Of a DNA stretch of 34,330 bases, positions 8,388 through 18,158 are shown in pieces (position 1 is the first letter of the stretch; each line of letters starts with the position of its first letter). Source of the DNA: Syntrophomonadaceae bacterium (GTDB lineage: Bacteria; Bacillota; Dethiobacteria; DTU022); the NCBI GenBank assembly GCA_003554615.1, contig PWGX01000037.1, forward strand, positions 1 through 34,330, read 5' to 3'. A program made the position numbers and the translations under genes. A model generated the notes under the pieces. It made no database searches. It saw nothing but the letters and a program-made list of their open reading frames with translations, and was not told where the DNA came from.

Positions 8388-8922
8388 TTTGCCTGGCCAT
8401 TTCGGCCAGCGGGATCCTCTTTTCCATGCTGGCTTTGCGAAGCAGGTGGTAGGCTTCTTCTTCGTTTAGCTTGAAGTAATTTGCAGTCAGGCCTTTTGCC
8501 CTTTCGATCAGTTTTCTTTGATCCAGTTTTTTCTGTAAATCCTCTATTTCCTGCTGCAGCTTTATTTTATGGGCAAATTCATTGCAGACTGCTTCGGCTA
8601 CTGCGGTTAAAACCGGCGCATCGACCGGCCAGTTGAACTGGACATACAGGTCAAGATCTACTCCGGTGGTGTTTATATATACTGCCGCACAAAGGCCGTC
8701 ATTTTCTATAATCGAGGCCAGTTCCTCGATATTTCCCGGGGGAAGGGCCGTGTCGATCACAGCCAGCCAGGGTTGAACTGTCCGTAGGGTACGCAGCAGG
8801 CCGGGGATGCTTTTGCTGGTGCCGGAGCAATAAAACCCCGCTTTATTAAGCATCCCGGTTATGGCCCTGCAAAGGGCAGGGTTGTCTGTGCCAACACAGA
8901 AGTCATAACCGTTTTTCCCCAT
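8341..8922 (-). CDS. ANTAR-domain RNA-binding antiterminator with receiver-like domain
   Basis: A 193-residue two-domain regulator. Residues 1-115 are receiver-like, with candidate phospho-acceptor D57 in [10 protein letters not shown] coiled-coil helix (about 117-137, [18 protein letters not shown]) leads into an ANTAR domain (about 138-182: [34 protein letters not shown]), which binds paired RNA hairpins and prevents termination. The N-terminal domain lacks the usual acidic pair after the first strand (it reads CVGTDN), so phosphorylation is uncertain. It lies on the glnA strand, downstream of glnA and usp; clostridial ANTAR proteins are known to control glutamine synthetase, and the glnA leader here carries a matching hairpin. 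The 3' end overlaps pyrG by 47 nt, tail to tail. Confidence 0.88.
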   Translation of the reverse strand: MGKNGYDFCVGTDNPALCRAITGMLNKAGFYCSGTSKSIPGLLRTLRTVQPWLAVIDTALPPGNIEELASIIENDGLCAAVYINTTGVDLDLYVQFNWPVDAPVLTAVAEAVCNEFAHKIKLQQEIEDLQKKLDQRKLIERAKGLTANYFKLNEEEAYHLLRKASMEKRIPLAEMARQIIEEPGCLAVLSPPR

Positions 8923-8968
8923 AGAGCAACCTTTCGCAGTTAAGGAATAATGCTGATTACAACTGGAT

Positions 8969-9427
8969 TTATTTAACCGTCAGGACACTGCAGTTCCGGG
9001 CTTCCTGAACAACGGCGCTGCTGACGCTGCCGAGGAAGATCTTGTTTAAGCCGCCCAGCCCCCTGCTTCCAATAACGATCATATCGAACCCTTCCCCTTC
9101 AGCAACTTTTGTAATCGTATGGGAAGGGTGGCCTTCTTTGAAGATGGTCCGGGTTTTAATCCCCTTGTCTTCAAAGAATTTTAGGGCATCCAGTAATATG
9201 TTTTTTCTCTTGTCTTTGTCTTTTTCACGGATTTTTTGAAACTGGTCCAGTTGTTCTTTGTTGAGGCTTGAGCCCTCGTCCCAGTAGAACAAATAATTGT
9301 CCGGCTTATTGTCATATACATGGAGGATTGCAATTTCATCGACCTTGCAGCCTGAAGCAATGTCGGCAGCTTTTTCTAAGGCTTTCCGGCTTTGTTCCGA
9401 TCCGTCGGTGCAAACTAATATTTTCAT
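8969..9427 (-). CDS. universal stress protein (UspA family)
   Basis: A 152-residue single-domain Usp starting at ATG 9427 (MKILVCTDGSEQSRKALEKA). A longer frame reaches 9481, but the family begins at the hydrophobic beta strand KILVCTDGS. The ATP-binding signature is clear near the C-terminus: GSRGLGGLNKIFLGSVSSAV (a G-2x-G-9x-G-S/T pattern) then NCSVLTVK. A charged insertion (KIREKDKDKRKN) lies in the middle, as in many Firmicute members. It stands between the glnA terminator and the ANTAR gene, 46 nt upstream of the latter, and a TATAAT element (9499-9504) may give it its own promoter. The partner and trigger are not known. Confidence 0.9.
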   Translation of the reverse strand: MKILVCTDGSEQSRKALEKAADIASGCKVDEIAILHVYDNKPDNYLFYWDEGSSLNKEQLDQFQKIREKDKDKRKNILLDALKFFEDKGIKTRTIFKEGHPSHTITKVAEGEGFDMIVIGSRGLGGLNKIFLGSVSSAVVQEARNCSVLTVK

Positions 9428-9606
9428 TATTTTCCCCGCTTTCATTAAGATGCAGTAATAAGAAGCCGATTTTAAAAGCATTATCTTTTTATTCTACTAT
9501 TATACTATAGGAGGCCAAAGATCACCTTAGTTATCGAAGTTTTTCTCAAAGCTGAGGTTGATTAAATCGTAATCTGCCAGACTGGTTGAATGCAGGGGGA
9601 ACATAT

Positions 9607-9640
9607 AAACAGGCTGCCCTTTTTAGGGGGCAGCCTGTTT
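9607..9640 (-). terminator. terminator after glnA
   Basis: A perfect 13-bp inverted repeat (AAACAGGCTGCCC, 9607-9619, with its complement at 9628-9640) has an 8-nt loop, 17 nt past the glnA stop. The U-tract consists mainly of the stem-closing UUU, so efficiency may be moderate. Confidence 0.75.
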
Positions 9641-9657
9641 GCATTACGATGTGTTGT

Positions 9658-10986
9658 TTAGAACCGGGCCAGGTACTGGTTTATTTCCCAATCGTGGACC
9701 TGGATCCGGTAATCATGCCATTCGGCCAGGCGCCCTTCCCGGAACCGGTCATAAATGTGCTCGCCCAGGGCCTCCTGCATAACGAGGTCGTTATCCAGTT
9801 CCAGGACGGCCTGGTAAAGGGTTCCCGGGAGCTGTTCAATTTGATATTGTTCTTTTTCTTCATCGGTCATTGTATATATGTTCAGGTTCACCGGATCGGG
9901 CGGAATTATTTGCTTATGGATACCGTCCAGGCCCGCCCTGAGCATAACCGCAAAGGCCAGGTACGGGTTGCAGGAAGGATCAGGGTTGCGCAGTTCAACC
10001 CTGGTGCCGAGGCCTCTACGGGCCGGAACCCTGACCAGCGGGCTCCGGTTACGGTGGGACCAGGCAATATAAACCGGGGCTTCATAACCGGGAACGAGGC
10101 GTTTGTAAGAGTTGACCAGGGGGTTGGTTACGGCCGTGTAACCCTTGGCATGGGCCAGCAGCCCGCCTATAAAATAAGTCATTTCACTGCTCATTTCATC
10201 GGGCCCCTCCGGGTCATAAAAGATGTTGGAGCCTTTTTTGAATAAAGAAAGGTGGGTATGCATTCCTGAGCCGTTAATCATAGCGATCGGCTTGGGCATA
10301 AAGGTGGCGTAAAGCCCGTGCCTCTGGGCCACGGTGCGGACCACAAACCTGAAGGTGGAAAGATCATCAGCAGTGTGCAGGGCATCGCTGTACTTGAAAT
10401 CTATCTCGTGCTGGCCGGGCGCCACTTCGTGGTGGGATGCCTCTATTTCCAGGCCCATCTGCTCCAGGTTCAGGACCATCTCGCGGCGGGCATTTTCGCC
10501 CAGATCGGTCGGGGCCAGATCGAAATAACCGCCCTGGTCGTGGGTATGCAGGGTTGGGCCGCCGTTGCCGTCGGTATGAAACATGAAGAATTCCGCTTCC
10601 GGGCCGCAGTTCATGCTGTAACCTTCCTTGGCGGCTAAGGCGATCATCCGCTGCAGCTGGCTGCGCGGGCATCCAGCGAAAGGTTCTCCTTCAGGGGTGT
10701 AAACATCGCACATCATCCGGGCCACTCCCCCTTCCTTGGGACGGAAAGGAAATACGGCAAAGGTTTCCAGGTCGGGGCGCAAATACATGTCCGATTCCTC
10801 GATCCGGACGAAACCTTCGATTGACGACCCGTCGAACATCAGCTCCCCGTCAAGTGCTTTTGGCAGCTGGTCGGTGGTGATGGCCACATTTTTTAATTGG
10901 CCGGAAAGGTCGGTAAATTGAAGGCGGACAAACTTCACCCCCGATTCCTTGGCCATGCTCAGAACATCTTCTTTTGTTTTGCCCAT
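9658..10986 (-). CDS. glnA: glutamine synthetase, type I-alpha
   Basis: Makes glutamine from glutamate, ammonia and ATP. It has 442 residues from ATG 10986, which has AAGGAG 8 nt upstream; an in-frame GTG at 10995 lies inside that site. Family signatures are FTDLSGQLKNV, FDGSSIEGF, the metal-site stretch AEFFMF, NGSGMHTHLSLF, and the PARRGLGTRVELRNPDPSCNPYLAF region. The length and absence of the NLYDLPPEE-type adenylylation site (here NLNIYTMTDEEK) place it in the GSI-alpha group, which is not controlled by adenylylation. Control is probably through its leader: a consensus promoter, then competing anti-terminator and terminator hairpins, with an ANTAR protein encoded two genes downstream. 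Upstream lies the glutamate synthase remnant. Confidence 0.97.
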   Translation of the reverse strand: MGKTKEDVLSMAKESGVKFVRLQFTDLSGQLKNVAITTDQLPKALDGELMFDGSSIEGFVRIEESDMYLRPDLETFAVFPFRPKEGGVARMMCDVYTPEGEPFAGCPRSQLQRMIALAAKEGYSMNCGPEAEFFMFHTDGNGGPTLHTHDQGGYFDLAPTDLGENARREMVLNLEQMGLEIEASHHEVAPGQHEIDFKYSDALHTADDLSTFRFVVRTVAQRHGLYATFMPKPIAMINGSGMHTHLSLFKKGSNIFYDPEGPDEMSSEMTYFIGGLLAHAKGYTAVTNPLVNSYKRLVPGYEAPVYIAWSHRNRSPLVRVPARRGLGTRVELRNPDPSCNPYLAFAVMLRAGLDGIHKQIIPPDPVNLNIYTMTDEEKEQYQIEQLPGTLYQAVLELDNDLVMQEALGEHIYDRFREGRLAEWHDYRIQVHDWEINQYLARF

Positions 10987-11015
10987 AAGGTCCACTCCTT
11001 AACTGGATTATTTAT

Positions 11016-11078
11016 AAAAAAGAGAAAGCGCCCGCTGTCAGCCCTGTTCGGGCTGTTCACGCGAGCGCCTTTGCTCGC
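11016..11078 (-). promoter_or_regulatory. glnA leader: ANTAR-type anti-terminator hairpin overlapping an intrinsic terminator
   Basis: Reading the minus strand from the expected transcript start, hairpin 1 (11078-11061) is GCGAGC, loop AAAGGC, GCTCGC: a perfect 6-bp stem and a six-base loop with A at position 1 and G at position 4, the ANTAR target signature. A second hairpin CAGCCC-GAACA-GGGCTG (11055-11039) follows. The 3' arm of hairpin 1 is also the 5' arm of an outer stem, GCGCTCGC (11068-11061) with GCGGGCGC (11035-11028, one U-G pair), which encloses hairpin 2 and is followed by TTTCTCTTTTTT (11027-11016): an intrinsic terminator. The two folds exclude each other. The second hairpin has a five-base loop, so it departs from the usual two-hairpin consensus. 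Confidence 0.72.
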
Positions 11079-11083
11079 TAATA

Positions 11084-11112
11084 AGTATATAACCCCGGGC
11101 GGGGCTTGTCAA
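11084..11112 (-). promoter_or_regulatory. sigma-A promoter for glnA
   Basis: TTGACA (11112-11107), exactly 17 nt, then TATACT (11089-11084). The predicted start near 11078 falls at the first base of the anti-terminator hairpin. Confidence 0.85.
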
Positions 11113-11130
11113 GACTAACAGTGCATTTTT

Positions 11131-12496
11131 TCAGAATTGATCCCGCGGCATCATGCGGATCACCCCGCCCAGGCAGGTTGCAGCGCAGGATCCACAACCG
11201 CCGCACTTTTCCAGGTCCACTGTAAAGCCGGCTTCATCTCTTACCCTGGCTTTCCTGGGGCAGGCCTCCACGCAGGCATCACAGCGTACGCAGACTCCGC
11301 AGTGCAGGCAGCGCCGGTATTCATCCTTGACTGGAAGTAGCTCCTGGCTGCTGCACTTTGAAACGGCGTTGAGCTTAAGGTCAAATATATTAATTTGCTC
11401 CTTTTCACGGGAGGTGTATTTTTTCCCCTGGAGTTCGGCATCGATCCTTTCCGCGCATTCTTTCCCTTTGCGGATGCTTTCAGCAACCAGGCCCAGTCCG
11501 GCGGCATCCCCGGCGAGGCCATGAATAATTACTGTGCCGCTGTCCATGGTGTTGGCCACGGCATTTTGGCCGTGGCCCCGGGCGATAATCGTCGGGCCGC
11601 CTAAACAGAAGGCCAGGTCTTCCCCGGCAATTCCTTCAATGTCGATAGTAAGCCCGGTCCTGTCAAGTCCGGCGCCAAGGGCGATGGCCTTCATGATATC
11701 GGCGCTGCTTCTGAAGCCCCCGGCGATAATGAGTGAAGCCAGGTTGCGGATTCCTTCTTCACGGAGGCGCTGATCCACCGCGGCCAGGGCCAGTTCAGCA
11801 GGGATGCCCACGTTGTCCCTGACAATGGAAGGGGTGGCGCCGGATCCGCCCCTGTACCCGTCAATATAGACCATGTCGGCGCCAGCTCTAACAATGCCGC
11901 TGGCTATGGCCGGGGCATTGTGCACGGCGGCAATTTTTACGCAGACCGGCTTATAGCCGCTTGATTCTTTGATGGCATAGATCAACAGGCGGAGGTCTTC
12001 GATTGAATAAATATCATGCTGGGGTGCGGGGGAAATAGCGTCGCTTTCTTCAGGGATCATCCTTGTTTCTGAAATGCCCGGCAGGACTTTTTCTCCCGGA
12101 AGATGCCCGCCGATGCCAGGCTTGGCTCCCTGGCCGATCTTGATTTGATAAGCCCGGGCCTTTTGAAAATACTGGGGGGTGATGCCAAATCGCCCCGAGG
12201 CTACCTGCAGGATTGAATGTCCCGTGTAGGGATTAAGATCTTCATGCAGGCTGCCTTCACCGGTATACCAGTTTAAAGTGCCGCTTTATGAACCGGCCCG
12301 CTTCGTTCAAGGCCTGGCTGTCATCACCCATAAGGTGGAGGGCGTAAAAATCTTTGAATTCAGGGTAGATTCCGTAAGCGGCATAGCCTGCACCCAGGCC
12401 GTTGCCCCGGTCGTTCATCAGGTGGATTCCCTTTTTGATTCTTTCCCCGTTTTCCAGTTTTCTTTGAGCGCTGATCAGGCCAACAATTCCGCACAT
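11131..12496 (-). pseudogene. gltB: glutamate synthase large-subunit remnant (internal deletion and frame break)
   Basis: The gene starts normally at ATG 12496 (MCGIVGLISAQRK, class II amidotransferase with Cys2) behind GGAGG, but only about 75 residues of that domain remain before the frame ends at TGA 12257. In another frame, open from about 12285 to 11131, sequence resumes inside the FMN-binding synthase domain (TGEGSLHEDLNPYTGH, GRFGITPQYF, IGQGAKPGIGGHLPG, SPAPQHDIYSIEDL, DGYRGGSGATP), then has a C-terminal two-cluster ferredoxin (CLHCGVCVRCDAC, CGGCGSCAATC). Most of the glutaminase and the first part of the FMN barrel are absent, so this looks like a large deletion. The downstream frame has no early ATG before 12060. 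Function is probably lost, although a consensus promoter still faces it. Confidence 0.75.
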
Positions 12497-12589
12497 GCCC
12501 GATGCCCTCCATTTCAGCTGATTAAATAAACTTGATTATCAGCAATAATTCCGTATCGTGAAAACCGTTTCCATTAATGTGTATGGAAA

Positions 12590-12618
12590 ATTATAAATTG
12601 TATTTTTCAATCTGTCAA
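12590..12618 (-). promoter_or_regulatory. consensus sigma-A promoter facing the gltB remnant
   Basis: TTGACA (12618-12613), 17 nt, TATAAT (12595-12590): a perfect match, about 95 nt before the gltB ATG. Confidence 0.8.
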
Positions 12619-12684
12619 GCAAATATTTAATGGGAAGCAATTTGGAGCAGGATATTGGCCGGTCGTTGTTGAATATCCACTACC

Positions 12685-14124
12685 GTGCTTAAGAGGAGAG
12701 CGCTGTTAGCTGGCCTTGACCCCGGGGTTTTGCCCGAACGGCAGCCCAGGGAAAAGTGCGGGGTTTTTGCCGTTTACAATTACCGGGGGCCTGGAAACGC
12801 AGCCCTTATAACCTACCTGGGCCTGCTTGCCCTTCAGCACCGGGGCCAGGAAAGCGCCGGAATGGCTTTTAAAGATAACAGCGGGATCAAACAGTACAGG
12901 GCTATGGGTTTGGTCGACCATGTTTTTCCCCGGGATTGGCTGCTGGAAACAGGAGCGGAGACGGTCCTGGGCCATGTCCGTTATTCAACTACCGGCCCAA
13001 GCCTGGCTGCCAATGCTCAGCCCCTGGTGGCCCGTTCGGTTGACCGGACTGGCATTGCCCTGGCCCACAATGGCAACCTGACCAACACCAGACGCCTGCA
13101 TAACACGCTGCTTCGTAACGGCCATATCTTCCACACTACTTCCGACACGGAAATACTGTTAAGCTACCTGTTTCGTTTCAAAAAACAGGGCCTGGAAAAA
13201 GCCGTTAAAAAAACAATGTCCGTGGTGCAGGGCGCTTACGCCGCCGTGGCTCTGGATGATCATAACATGGTCGCCTTTCGTGATCCCAACGGATTCCGCC
13301 CCCTGGTCATCGGCAAACTGAACGATTCCTTTATTTTTGCCTCGGAGTCTGCCGCCCTTGATACGGTCGGTGCTTCATTTTTAAGAGAAGTAGAGCCGGG
13401 TGAAATAGTGAGTGCAGGGCCGGAGGGTTTGAGATCTATTTATGCCGGCCTGGAGGTCAATCCATCCCTGTGCGTTTTCGAATATGTATATTTTTCCCGG
13501 CCGGACAGCGTTCTTGGTGGTAAAAGCATTTATGAAGTGCGCAGGAGGGTCGGCTCTTTGCTGGCCGGCAGGATCGATCACGAGGTAGATATGGTGATCC
13601 CTTCGCCGGATTCCGGTGTGACAGCCGCCATCGGCCTGGCTGAGGGGTTAAATTTGCCGGTTGAATGGGCGGTGCACCGCAACCCTTACCTGGGCCGCAC
13701 CTTTATTGAACCCACCCAGGATGAAAGAGAGCTGGCGGTGCGCTTGAAATTCAACCCGATTCGCCAGCTGGTCGAGGGGAAAAAAGTGGCCGTTGTTGAT
13801 GACTCACTGGTGCGGGGGACCACGGCCCGGATCCTGGTAGCCCTGTTAAAAAAAGCTGGTGCGAGGGAGGTTCATCTCTGCATTGCTTCTCCTCCCTACA
13901 AGCATCCTTGCTATTACGGGATCGATATTCCCCTGGCCGGTGACCTGGCCGATCTGAGTGCGGGGCCGGCCGGGCTGGCTGAAGCGATCGGGGCCGATTC
14001 GATTACTTTTGCCGAGCTGGATGACCTTTATAAAGCGGTTGGTGATAAGCAGGCAGGCTTGTGCAGCGCCTGTTTTAGCGGAATATATCCCAAACTGGGA
14101 AAAAATAGTGGGAAGGTGAGCTGA
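12685..14124 (+). CDS. purF: amidophosphoribosyltransferase
   Basis: First committed step of purine synthesis: PRPP plus glutamine to phosphoribosylamine. A class II amidotransferase whose catalytic Cys (C25 in [10 protein letters not shown]) becomes N-terminal after propeptide removal, as in Bacillus. Other marks are [30 protein letters not shown], and the PRPP loop [13 protein letters not shown] (about 368-380). Cysteines in [23 protein letters not shown] and GLCSACFSG match the Fe-S type of the enzyme. The start is uncertain: GTG 12685 opens the frame, but the ribosome site AAGAGGAG (12691-12698) lies inside it and points to a non-ATG start a few codons later, such as CTG 12703. The stop is one base before the guaA start, so the two are co-translated. 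Confidence 0.93.
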   Translation: MLKRRALLAGLDPGVLPERQPREKCGVFAVYNYRGPGNAALITYLGLLALQHRGQESAGMAFKDNSGIKQYRAMGLVDHVFPRDWLLETGAETVLGHVRYSTTGPSLAANAQPLVARSVDRTGIALAHNGNLTNTRRLHNTLLRNGHIFHTTSDTEILLSYLFRFKKQGLEKAVKKTMSVVQGAYAAVALDDHNMVAFRDPNGFRPLVIGKLNDSFIFASESAALDTVGASFLREVEPGEIVSAGPEGLRSIYAGLEVNPSLCVFEYVYFSRPDSVLGGKSIYEVRRRVGSLLAGRIDHEVDMVIPSPDSGVTAAIGLAEGLNLPVEWAVHRNPYLGRTFIEPTQDERELAVRLKFNPIRQLVEGKKVAVVDDSLVRGTTARILVALLKKAGAREVHLCIASPPYKHPCYYGIDIPLAGDLADLSAGPAGLAEAIGADSITFAELDDLYKAVGDKQAGLCSACFSGIYPKLGKNSGKVS

Positions 14125-14125
14125 T

Positions 14126-15706
14126 ATGAAGCATTTCCTGGCGGACAACTCGGAAAGTTTGAGAGAGAAAGTGGTACTGCTCGATTTTGGCGGGCAGTAC
14201 AGTATGCTTATCGCCAGAAGGGTAAGAGAAGCGGGAGTATACTGTGAAATGCTGCCCTATGATACACCCTGGGAGAGAATAAAGGAGTATAACCCGGCCG
14301 GGATCATTCTTTCCGGCAGCCCGGCCAGCGTTTACCAGGAAGATGCCCCGCGCTGTGATCAGGCTATATACGAAGGAGGAGTGCCGATCCTGGGTATATG
14401 CTACGGGATGCACCTTTTGGCCGGGGACCTGGGTGGCGAGGTGAAAAGAGGTAGCCGCTCCGAATATGGCCGCACTTCTTTCACGATCGAGGAAACAGCG
14501 CCCCTTTTTAAAGATGCTTCTTTTCGAGAGGAGAGTTTTTGCAACGGTTGGATGAGCCACCAGGATGAGGTTTTAAAGCCGCCGCTCGGGTTTAATGTTC
14601 TGGCCCGGACCGAGAACGACACCATGGCCGCGATTGGTGACCATGAACGAAAAATTTACGGGCTCCAGTTCCACCCCGAGGTGTTTCATACCCCCGGCGG
14701 CAATAATGTGTTGAAGAACTTCTTGTTTGAAGTGTGCGGCTGCAGCCGGACCTGGACGCCGCAAAGTTTTATCGAAGATGCCGTAGCCAAAATCCGCCGG
14801 GTAATGGGGGAGCAGGAAAAAGTGGTCTGCGCCTTAAGCGGCGGGGTCGATTCATCGGTGGTCGCTTTTCTGCTCGACAAGGCGGTGGCAGACAGGGTTG
14901 TTTTTATCTTCGTTGATCACGGCCTGCTGCGCCTTGATGAAGCCGAAGAGGTGGTCAGGCTTTACCGGGAAAAACTCCAGGGTGAGTTTGTTCATATCGA
15001 TGCCCGGGATCGGTTTTTAAACCGCCTGGCCGGGGTAAGCGACCCGGAAGAAAAAAGAAGGATTATCGGCAACGAATTTATAGTCGTTTTCAAAGAAAAC
15101 GCCCTTTCCAGGGGCGATATTACCTACCTGGCCCAGGGCACGATTTATCCCGATGTGATCGAAAGCGGTTCGGCTTACGGTTCGGCTGTCATCAAATCCC
15201 ACCACAACGTGGGCGGACTGCCTGAAGAACTGGGCTTTGAATTGATTGAACCCCTGCGGGAACTGTTCAAAGATGAGGTCCGCCTGGTCGGGGCCGAACT
15301 GGGCCTGCCTGATTCGATCCTTAAACGGCAGCCCTTTCCCGGACCGGGCCTGGCCGTGCGCATCATCGGGGCGGTTTCAGCGGAAAAACTTTTGCTCCTC
15401 CAGAAGGCTGATGCTATTTTTAGAAATGAAGTTTACGCGGCCGGGCTGGCCGAGGACTTATGGCAGTTTTTTGCCGTCCTAACCGATGTAAATGTGGTTG
15501 GAGTCAAGGGTGATGACCGGCATTACGGGCCGGTGATTGCCCTGCGGGCTGTTATTTCAGAAGATGCAATGACCGCGGACTGGGCCCGCCTGTCCCATGA
15601 TCTGCTGGGGAAGGCATCGGCCAGGATTACCGGTGAGATCCCGGAGGTGGCCCGGGTGGTTTACGACATTACTTCCAAACCTCCCGGGACAATCGAATGG
15701 GAGTAG
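14126..15706 (+). CDS. guaA: GMP synthase (glutamine-hydrolysing)
   Basis: Converts XMP to GMP with glutamine and ATP. The 526 residues are a normal length. The class I glutaminase domain (about 15-200) starts [20 protein letters not shown], with nucleophile C92 in [11 protein letters not shown] and the pair H183/E185 in QFHPEV. The ATP-pyrophosphatase domain carries the P-loop [10 protein letters not shown] (236-245), and the C-terminal dimerisation domain ends with the usual KPPGTIEWE. The ATG at 14126 is preceded by AAGGTGAG in the end of purF, one base from the purF stop. A strong terminator follows. Confidence 0.97.
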   Translation: MKHFLADNSESLREKVVLLDFGGQYSMLIARRVREAGVYCEMLPYDTPWERIKEYNPAGIILSGSPASVYQEDAPRCDQAIYEGGVPILGICYGMHLLAGDLGGEVKRGSRSEYGRTSFTIEETAPLFKDASFREESFCNGWMSHQDEVLKPPLGFNVLARTENDTMAAIGDHERKIYGLQFHPEVFHTPGGNNVLKNFLFEVCGCSRTWTPQSFIEDAVAKIRRVMGEQEKVVCALSGGVDSSVVAFLLDKAVADRVVFIFVDHGLLRLDEAEEVVRLYREKLQGEFVHIDARDRFLNRLAGVSDPEEKRRIIGNEFIVVFKENALSRGDITYLAQGTIYPDVIESGSAYGSAVIKSHHNVGGLPEELGFELIEPLRELFKDEVRLVGAELGLPDSILKRQPFPGPGLAVRIIGAVSAEKLLLLQKADAIFRNEVYAAGLAEDLWQFFAVLTDVNVVGVKGDDRHYGPVIALRAVISEDAMTADWARLSHDLLGKASARITGEIPEVARVVYDITSKPPGTIEWE

Positions 15707-15758
15707 CCTGTTTATGCTGTTTCCCGGAATGTGTGATTGGCCAAACCAATCAAAGCAA

Positions 15759-15786
15759 AAGGAGCAGGCCCGGTTGCCTGCTCCTT
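15759..15786. terminator. bidirectional terminator between guaA and pdxT
   Basis: A perfect 11-bp stem AAGGAGCAGGC / GCCTGCTCCTT with a 6-nt loop lies between two convergent genes. A-rich sequence lies before it and short T-rich ends follow, so it can serve both strands. Confidence 0.75.
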
Positions 15787-15831
15787 GAAAGTATTTACAG
15801 TTGAGACTGGATGAAACTTTAGTTTTGCCGG

Positions 15832-16410
15832 TTAGAGCTGCCTGCACATCTTGAGGAAATAGTGATGAATTCTCCTGTCACCGGTTAATTCAGGGTGAAA
15901 AGAAACAGCCAGCAGGTTGTCCTGCCGGGCGGCTACGATGCCTTCCGGCAGGGAGGTTAGGACTTCGACTTTTTCGCCCGCCCCGGTGATGATCGGCGAC
16001 CTGATAAATACACCGGTCAGGGGGCGGTCAAAACTTTTAAAATCAAGCTCCGTTTCGAAACTCTCCCGCTGGCGGCCGAAAGCGTTGCGTTTAACCCGGG
16101 TATCCATCAGCTCCAGCCTGGGCTGGCCTTCAAGGCCATCTGTAACCTCTCCGGCCATTACGACCATCCCCGCACAGGTCCCGAAGACAGCCAAAGAACC
16201 GTTTTCGGCCCGCTCTTTGATCGGCTTGTCCAGGCCTGCAGCCTGGATCAGTTTGCCTATGGTGGTGCTTTCCCCGCCGGGTATAACCAGGCCTTTTACC
16301 GCGGAGAGTTCTGCTTTGCTTTTAACCGGAACTGCTTCTGCACCGCATAGCTCAAGATGTTTCAGGTGCTCGGACACAGCTCCCTGGATGGAAAGGACAC
16401 CAATTTTCAT
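15832..16410 (-). CDS. pdxT: pyridoxal 5'-phosphate synthase, glutaminase subunit
   Basis: Supplies ammonia to PdxS for direct PLP synthesis. The 192 residues are typical of the family. Class I glutaminase marks are GVLSIQGAVSEH at the N-terminus, LVIPGGESTTIGKL (41-54), nucleophile C79 in FGTCAGM, and H172/E174 in SFHPEL. It starts at ATG 16410, 21 nt after the pdxS stop, so the two subunits are co-transcribed and made in proportion. It is last in the hisH-hisF-pdxS-pdxT run. Confidence 0.97.
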   Translation of the reverse strand: MKIGVLSIQGAVSEHLKHLELCGAEAVPVKSKAELSAVKGLVIPGGESTTIGKLIQAAGLDKPIKERAENGSLAVFGTCAGMVVMAGEVTDGLEGQPRLELMDTRVKRNAFGRQRESFETELDFKSFDRPLTGVFIRSPIITGAGEKVEVLTSLPEGIVAARQDNLLAVSFHPELTGDRRIHHYFLKMCRQL

Positions 16411-16431
16411 TTGCCGTGGCGCTCCGTTTAG

Positions 16432-17316
16432 TTAGGCTCCCCGTTCCTGCATGCGATTTGCTTCGGTCAGCGTTGACATTTCCAGCCCGGGCATGGCTTC
16501 GCCCAGGTCTTTTGAAACTTCGGCCAGCAGTTTAGGGTCGTTGTAATTCATAGTTGCTTTGACAATCGCTTCGGCTACCTTTTGTGGGTTGGATGATTTG
16601 AAGATCCCGGAGCCGACAAAGATTCCGTCGGATCCGAGCTGCATCATCAAGGATGCATCGGCCGGAGAAGCAATTCCACCGGCGGCGAAGTTAACCACTG
16701 GCAGGCGGCCTTCCTGTTTGACTTCTTTCAGCAGCTCCACTGATACGCCCAGTTCCTTGGCTAAAACCACCAGTTCGTCTTCGGCTTTGCCGACTACCTG
16801 GCGGATCTGATCCATGACCTTGCGCATATGACGAACGGCTTCAACCACGTTTCCGGTTCCCGGTTCGCCCTTGGTCCGGATCATAGCCGCTCCTTCGGAA
16901 ATGCGGCGCAGGGCTTCACCGAGGTCCCTGGCTCCACAGACAAAAGGCACTTTGAACCCGTGCTTGTTTATATGATACTCTTCATCAGCCGGCGTGAGCA
17001 CTTCGCTTTCATCTATATAGTCTGCCCCGATTTCTTCCAGGATCTGGGCTTCAGCAATATGGCCGATGCGCACCTTGGCCATAACCGGGACGGTTACCGC
17101 ATCCATAATTTTTTTAACCATAGTCGGATCGGCCATGCGGGCCACTCCGCCTGCGGCCCTGATATCTGCCGGGACCCTTTCCAGGGCCATTACGGCGACA
17201 GCGCCTGCTTTTTCGGCAATCTGAGCCTGTTCAACAGTGGTGACATCCATGATCACCCCGCCTTTTTGCATCTGAGCCATTCCTTTCTTAACCCTGAAAG
17301 TTCCTTGTTCTTTCAT
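16432..17316 (-). CDS. pdxS: pyridoxal 5'-phosphate synthase, synthase subunit
   Basis: A TIM-barrel lyase that condenses ribose 5-phosphate, glyceraldehyde 3-phosphate and ammonia into PLP; twelve copies form the core with PdxT. It has 294 residues from ATG 17316; an adjacent in-frame GTG at 17319 is only 4 nt from the ribosome site, so the ATG is preferred. The strands [17 protein letters not shown] and [10 protein letters not shown] are present, and K81 is the Schiff-base lysine known from Bacillus. [11 protein letters not shown] and [13 protein letters not shown] form the phosphate sites. The start lies 29 nt after the hisF stop. Confidence 0.97.
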   Translation of the reverse strand: MKEQGTFRVKKGMAQMQKGGVIMDVTTVEQAQIAEKAGAVAVMALERVPADIRAAGGVARMADPTMVKKIMDAVTVPVMAKVRIGHIAEAQILEEIGADYIDESEVLTPADEEYHINKHGFKVPFVCGARDLGEALRRISEGAAMIRTKGEPGTGNVVEAVRHMRKVMDQIRQVVGKAEDELVVLAKELGVSVELLKEVKQEGRLPVVNFAAGGIASPADASLMMQLGSDGIFVGSGIFKSSNPQKVAEAIVKATMNYNDPKLLAEVSKDLGEAMPGLEMSTLTEANRMQERGA

Positions 17317-17345
17317 CACAAATCCCCCTTATTGAACATATTCGT

Positions 17346-18131
17346 TTAATTCTGAACCGGTCTGACCGGAAGTCCTTTTTGGGACAGGTACTCTTTTATT
17401 TCAGCTATACTGTAGGTGCCGTAATGCAGGATCGAAGCTGCAAGCACGGCATGGGCCTTGCCCTCGGTAAGTGCCTCATAGAGGTGTTCGAGGGTGCCAG
17501 CCCCTCCGGAAGCGATAACCGGGATTCCAACCGCATCGGATACAGCTGCCAAAAGGGTGGTGTCATATCCGTCGAGGGTGCCGTCGGCGTCCATGGAAGT
17601 AAGCAAGATCTCTCCGGCGCCAAGCTTTTCCGCTTCTTTAGCCCATTCGACCACATCGCGGCCCGTAGGGGTTCGCCCCCCGTGGCTGTAGACTTCCCAG
17701 GAGTGGCTGCCGCCGGTTGAGGCCTGCTCGGCCCGCCGGGCGTCGATGGCCGCCACGATGCACTGACTGCCAAAGCGTTCCGCACCGGCCTGGATTAGCC
17801 CCGGATCTTTCAGGGCGGCCGTGTTTAAAGAAATTTTGTCGGCGCCTGAGTTTAAGAGCTCCTGCATAAAATCAACTGAATCTATGCCGCCGCCAACAGT
17901 CAGGGGAATAAAAACAACTTCTGCTGTTTTTTCCACCACATCGACAATAGCCCGGCGTTTTTCAACGGAAGCGGTAATATCGAGGAATACTATTTCATCT
18001 GCTCCTTCGCGGTTGTAAAAGTCGGCCCTTTCAACCGGATCCCCGGCATCCCTTAAATTAATAAAGCGGGTCCCTTTGACCACCCGGCCATCCCGCACGT
18101 CAAGACAAGGTATGATTCTTTTCGCCAACAT
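17346..18131 (-). CDS. hisF: imidazole glycerol phosphate synthase, cyclase subunit
   Basis: Forms imidazole glycerol phosphate and AICAR in histidine synthesis using ammonia from HisH. It has 261 residues from ATG 18131 (AGGAG 8 nt upstream). A beta/alpha barrel with catalytic D11 (IPCLDVRDG) and D130 (VAAIDARR), and phosphate-binding loops LTVGGGI and IASGGAG. Twenty-seven nt separate it from hisH. The insertion [19 protein letters not shown] after D130 is normal for the family. Other histidine genes are absent from this strand run; hisC is nearby on the other strand. Confidence 0.97.
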   Translation of the reverse strand: MLAKRIIPCLDVRDGRVVKGTRFINLRDAGDPVERADFYNREGADEIVFLDITASVEKRRAIVDVVEKTAEVVFIPLTVGGGIDSVDFMQELLNSGADKISLNTAALKDPGLIQAGAERFGSQCIVAAIDARRAEQASTGGSHSWEVYSHGGRTPTGRDVVEWAKEAEKLGAGEILLTSMDADGTLDGYDTTLLAAVSDAVGIPVIASGGAGTLEHLYEALTEGKAHAVLAASILHYGTYSIAEIKEYLSQKGLPVRPVQN

Positions 18132-18158
18132 CAATTTTTCTCCTAAAAATTTGTCAGT

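Noticed and set aside
11039-11055. Second glnA leader hairpin as a perfect ANTAR P2 hexaloop
   Set aside because: The loop is GAACA (five bases) or seven bases if the last pair opens; it does not give A1/G4 in a six-base loop.
12257-12496. Short MCGIVG protein as a genuine stand-alone gene
   Set aside because: It matches only the first fifth of a glutamate-synthase amidotransferase domain and ends where FMN-domain sequence starts in another frame, so it is part of the remnant.
11153-12529. Several plus-strand frames opposite gltB and glnA
   Set aside because: GC-rich antisense shadows without start sites or family resemblance.
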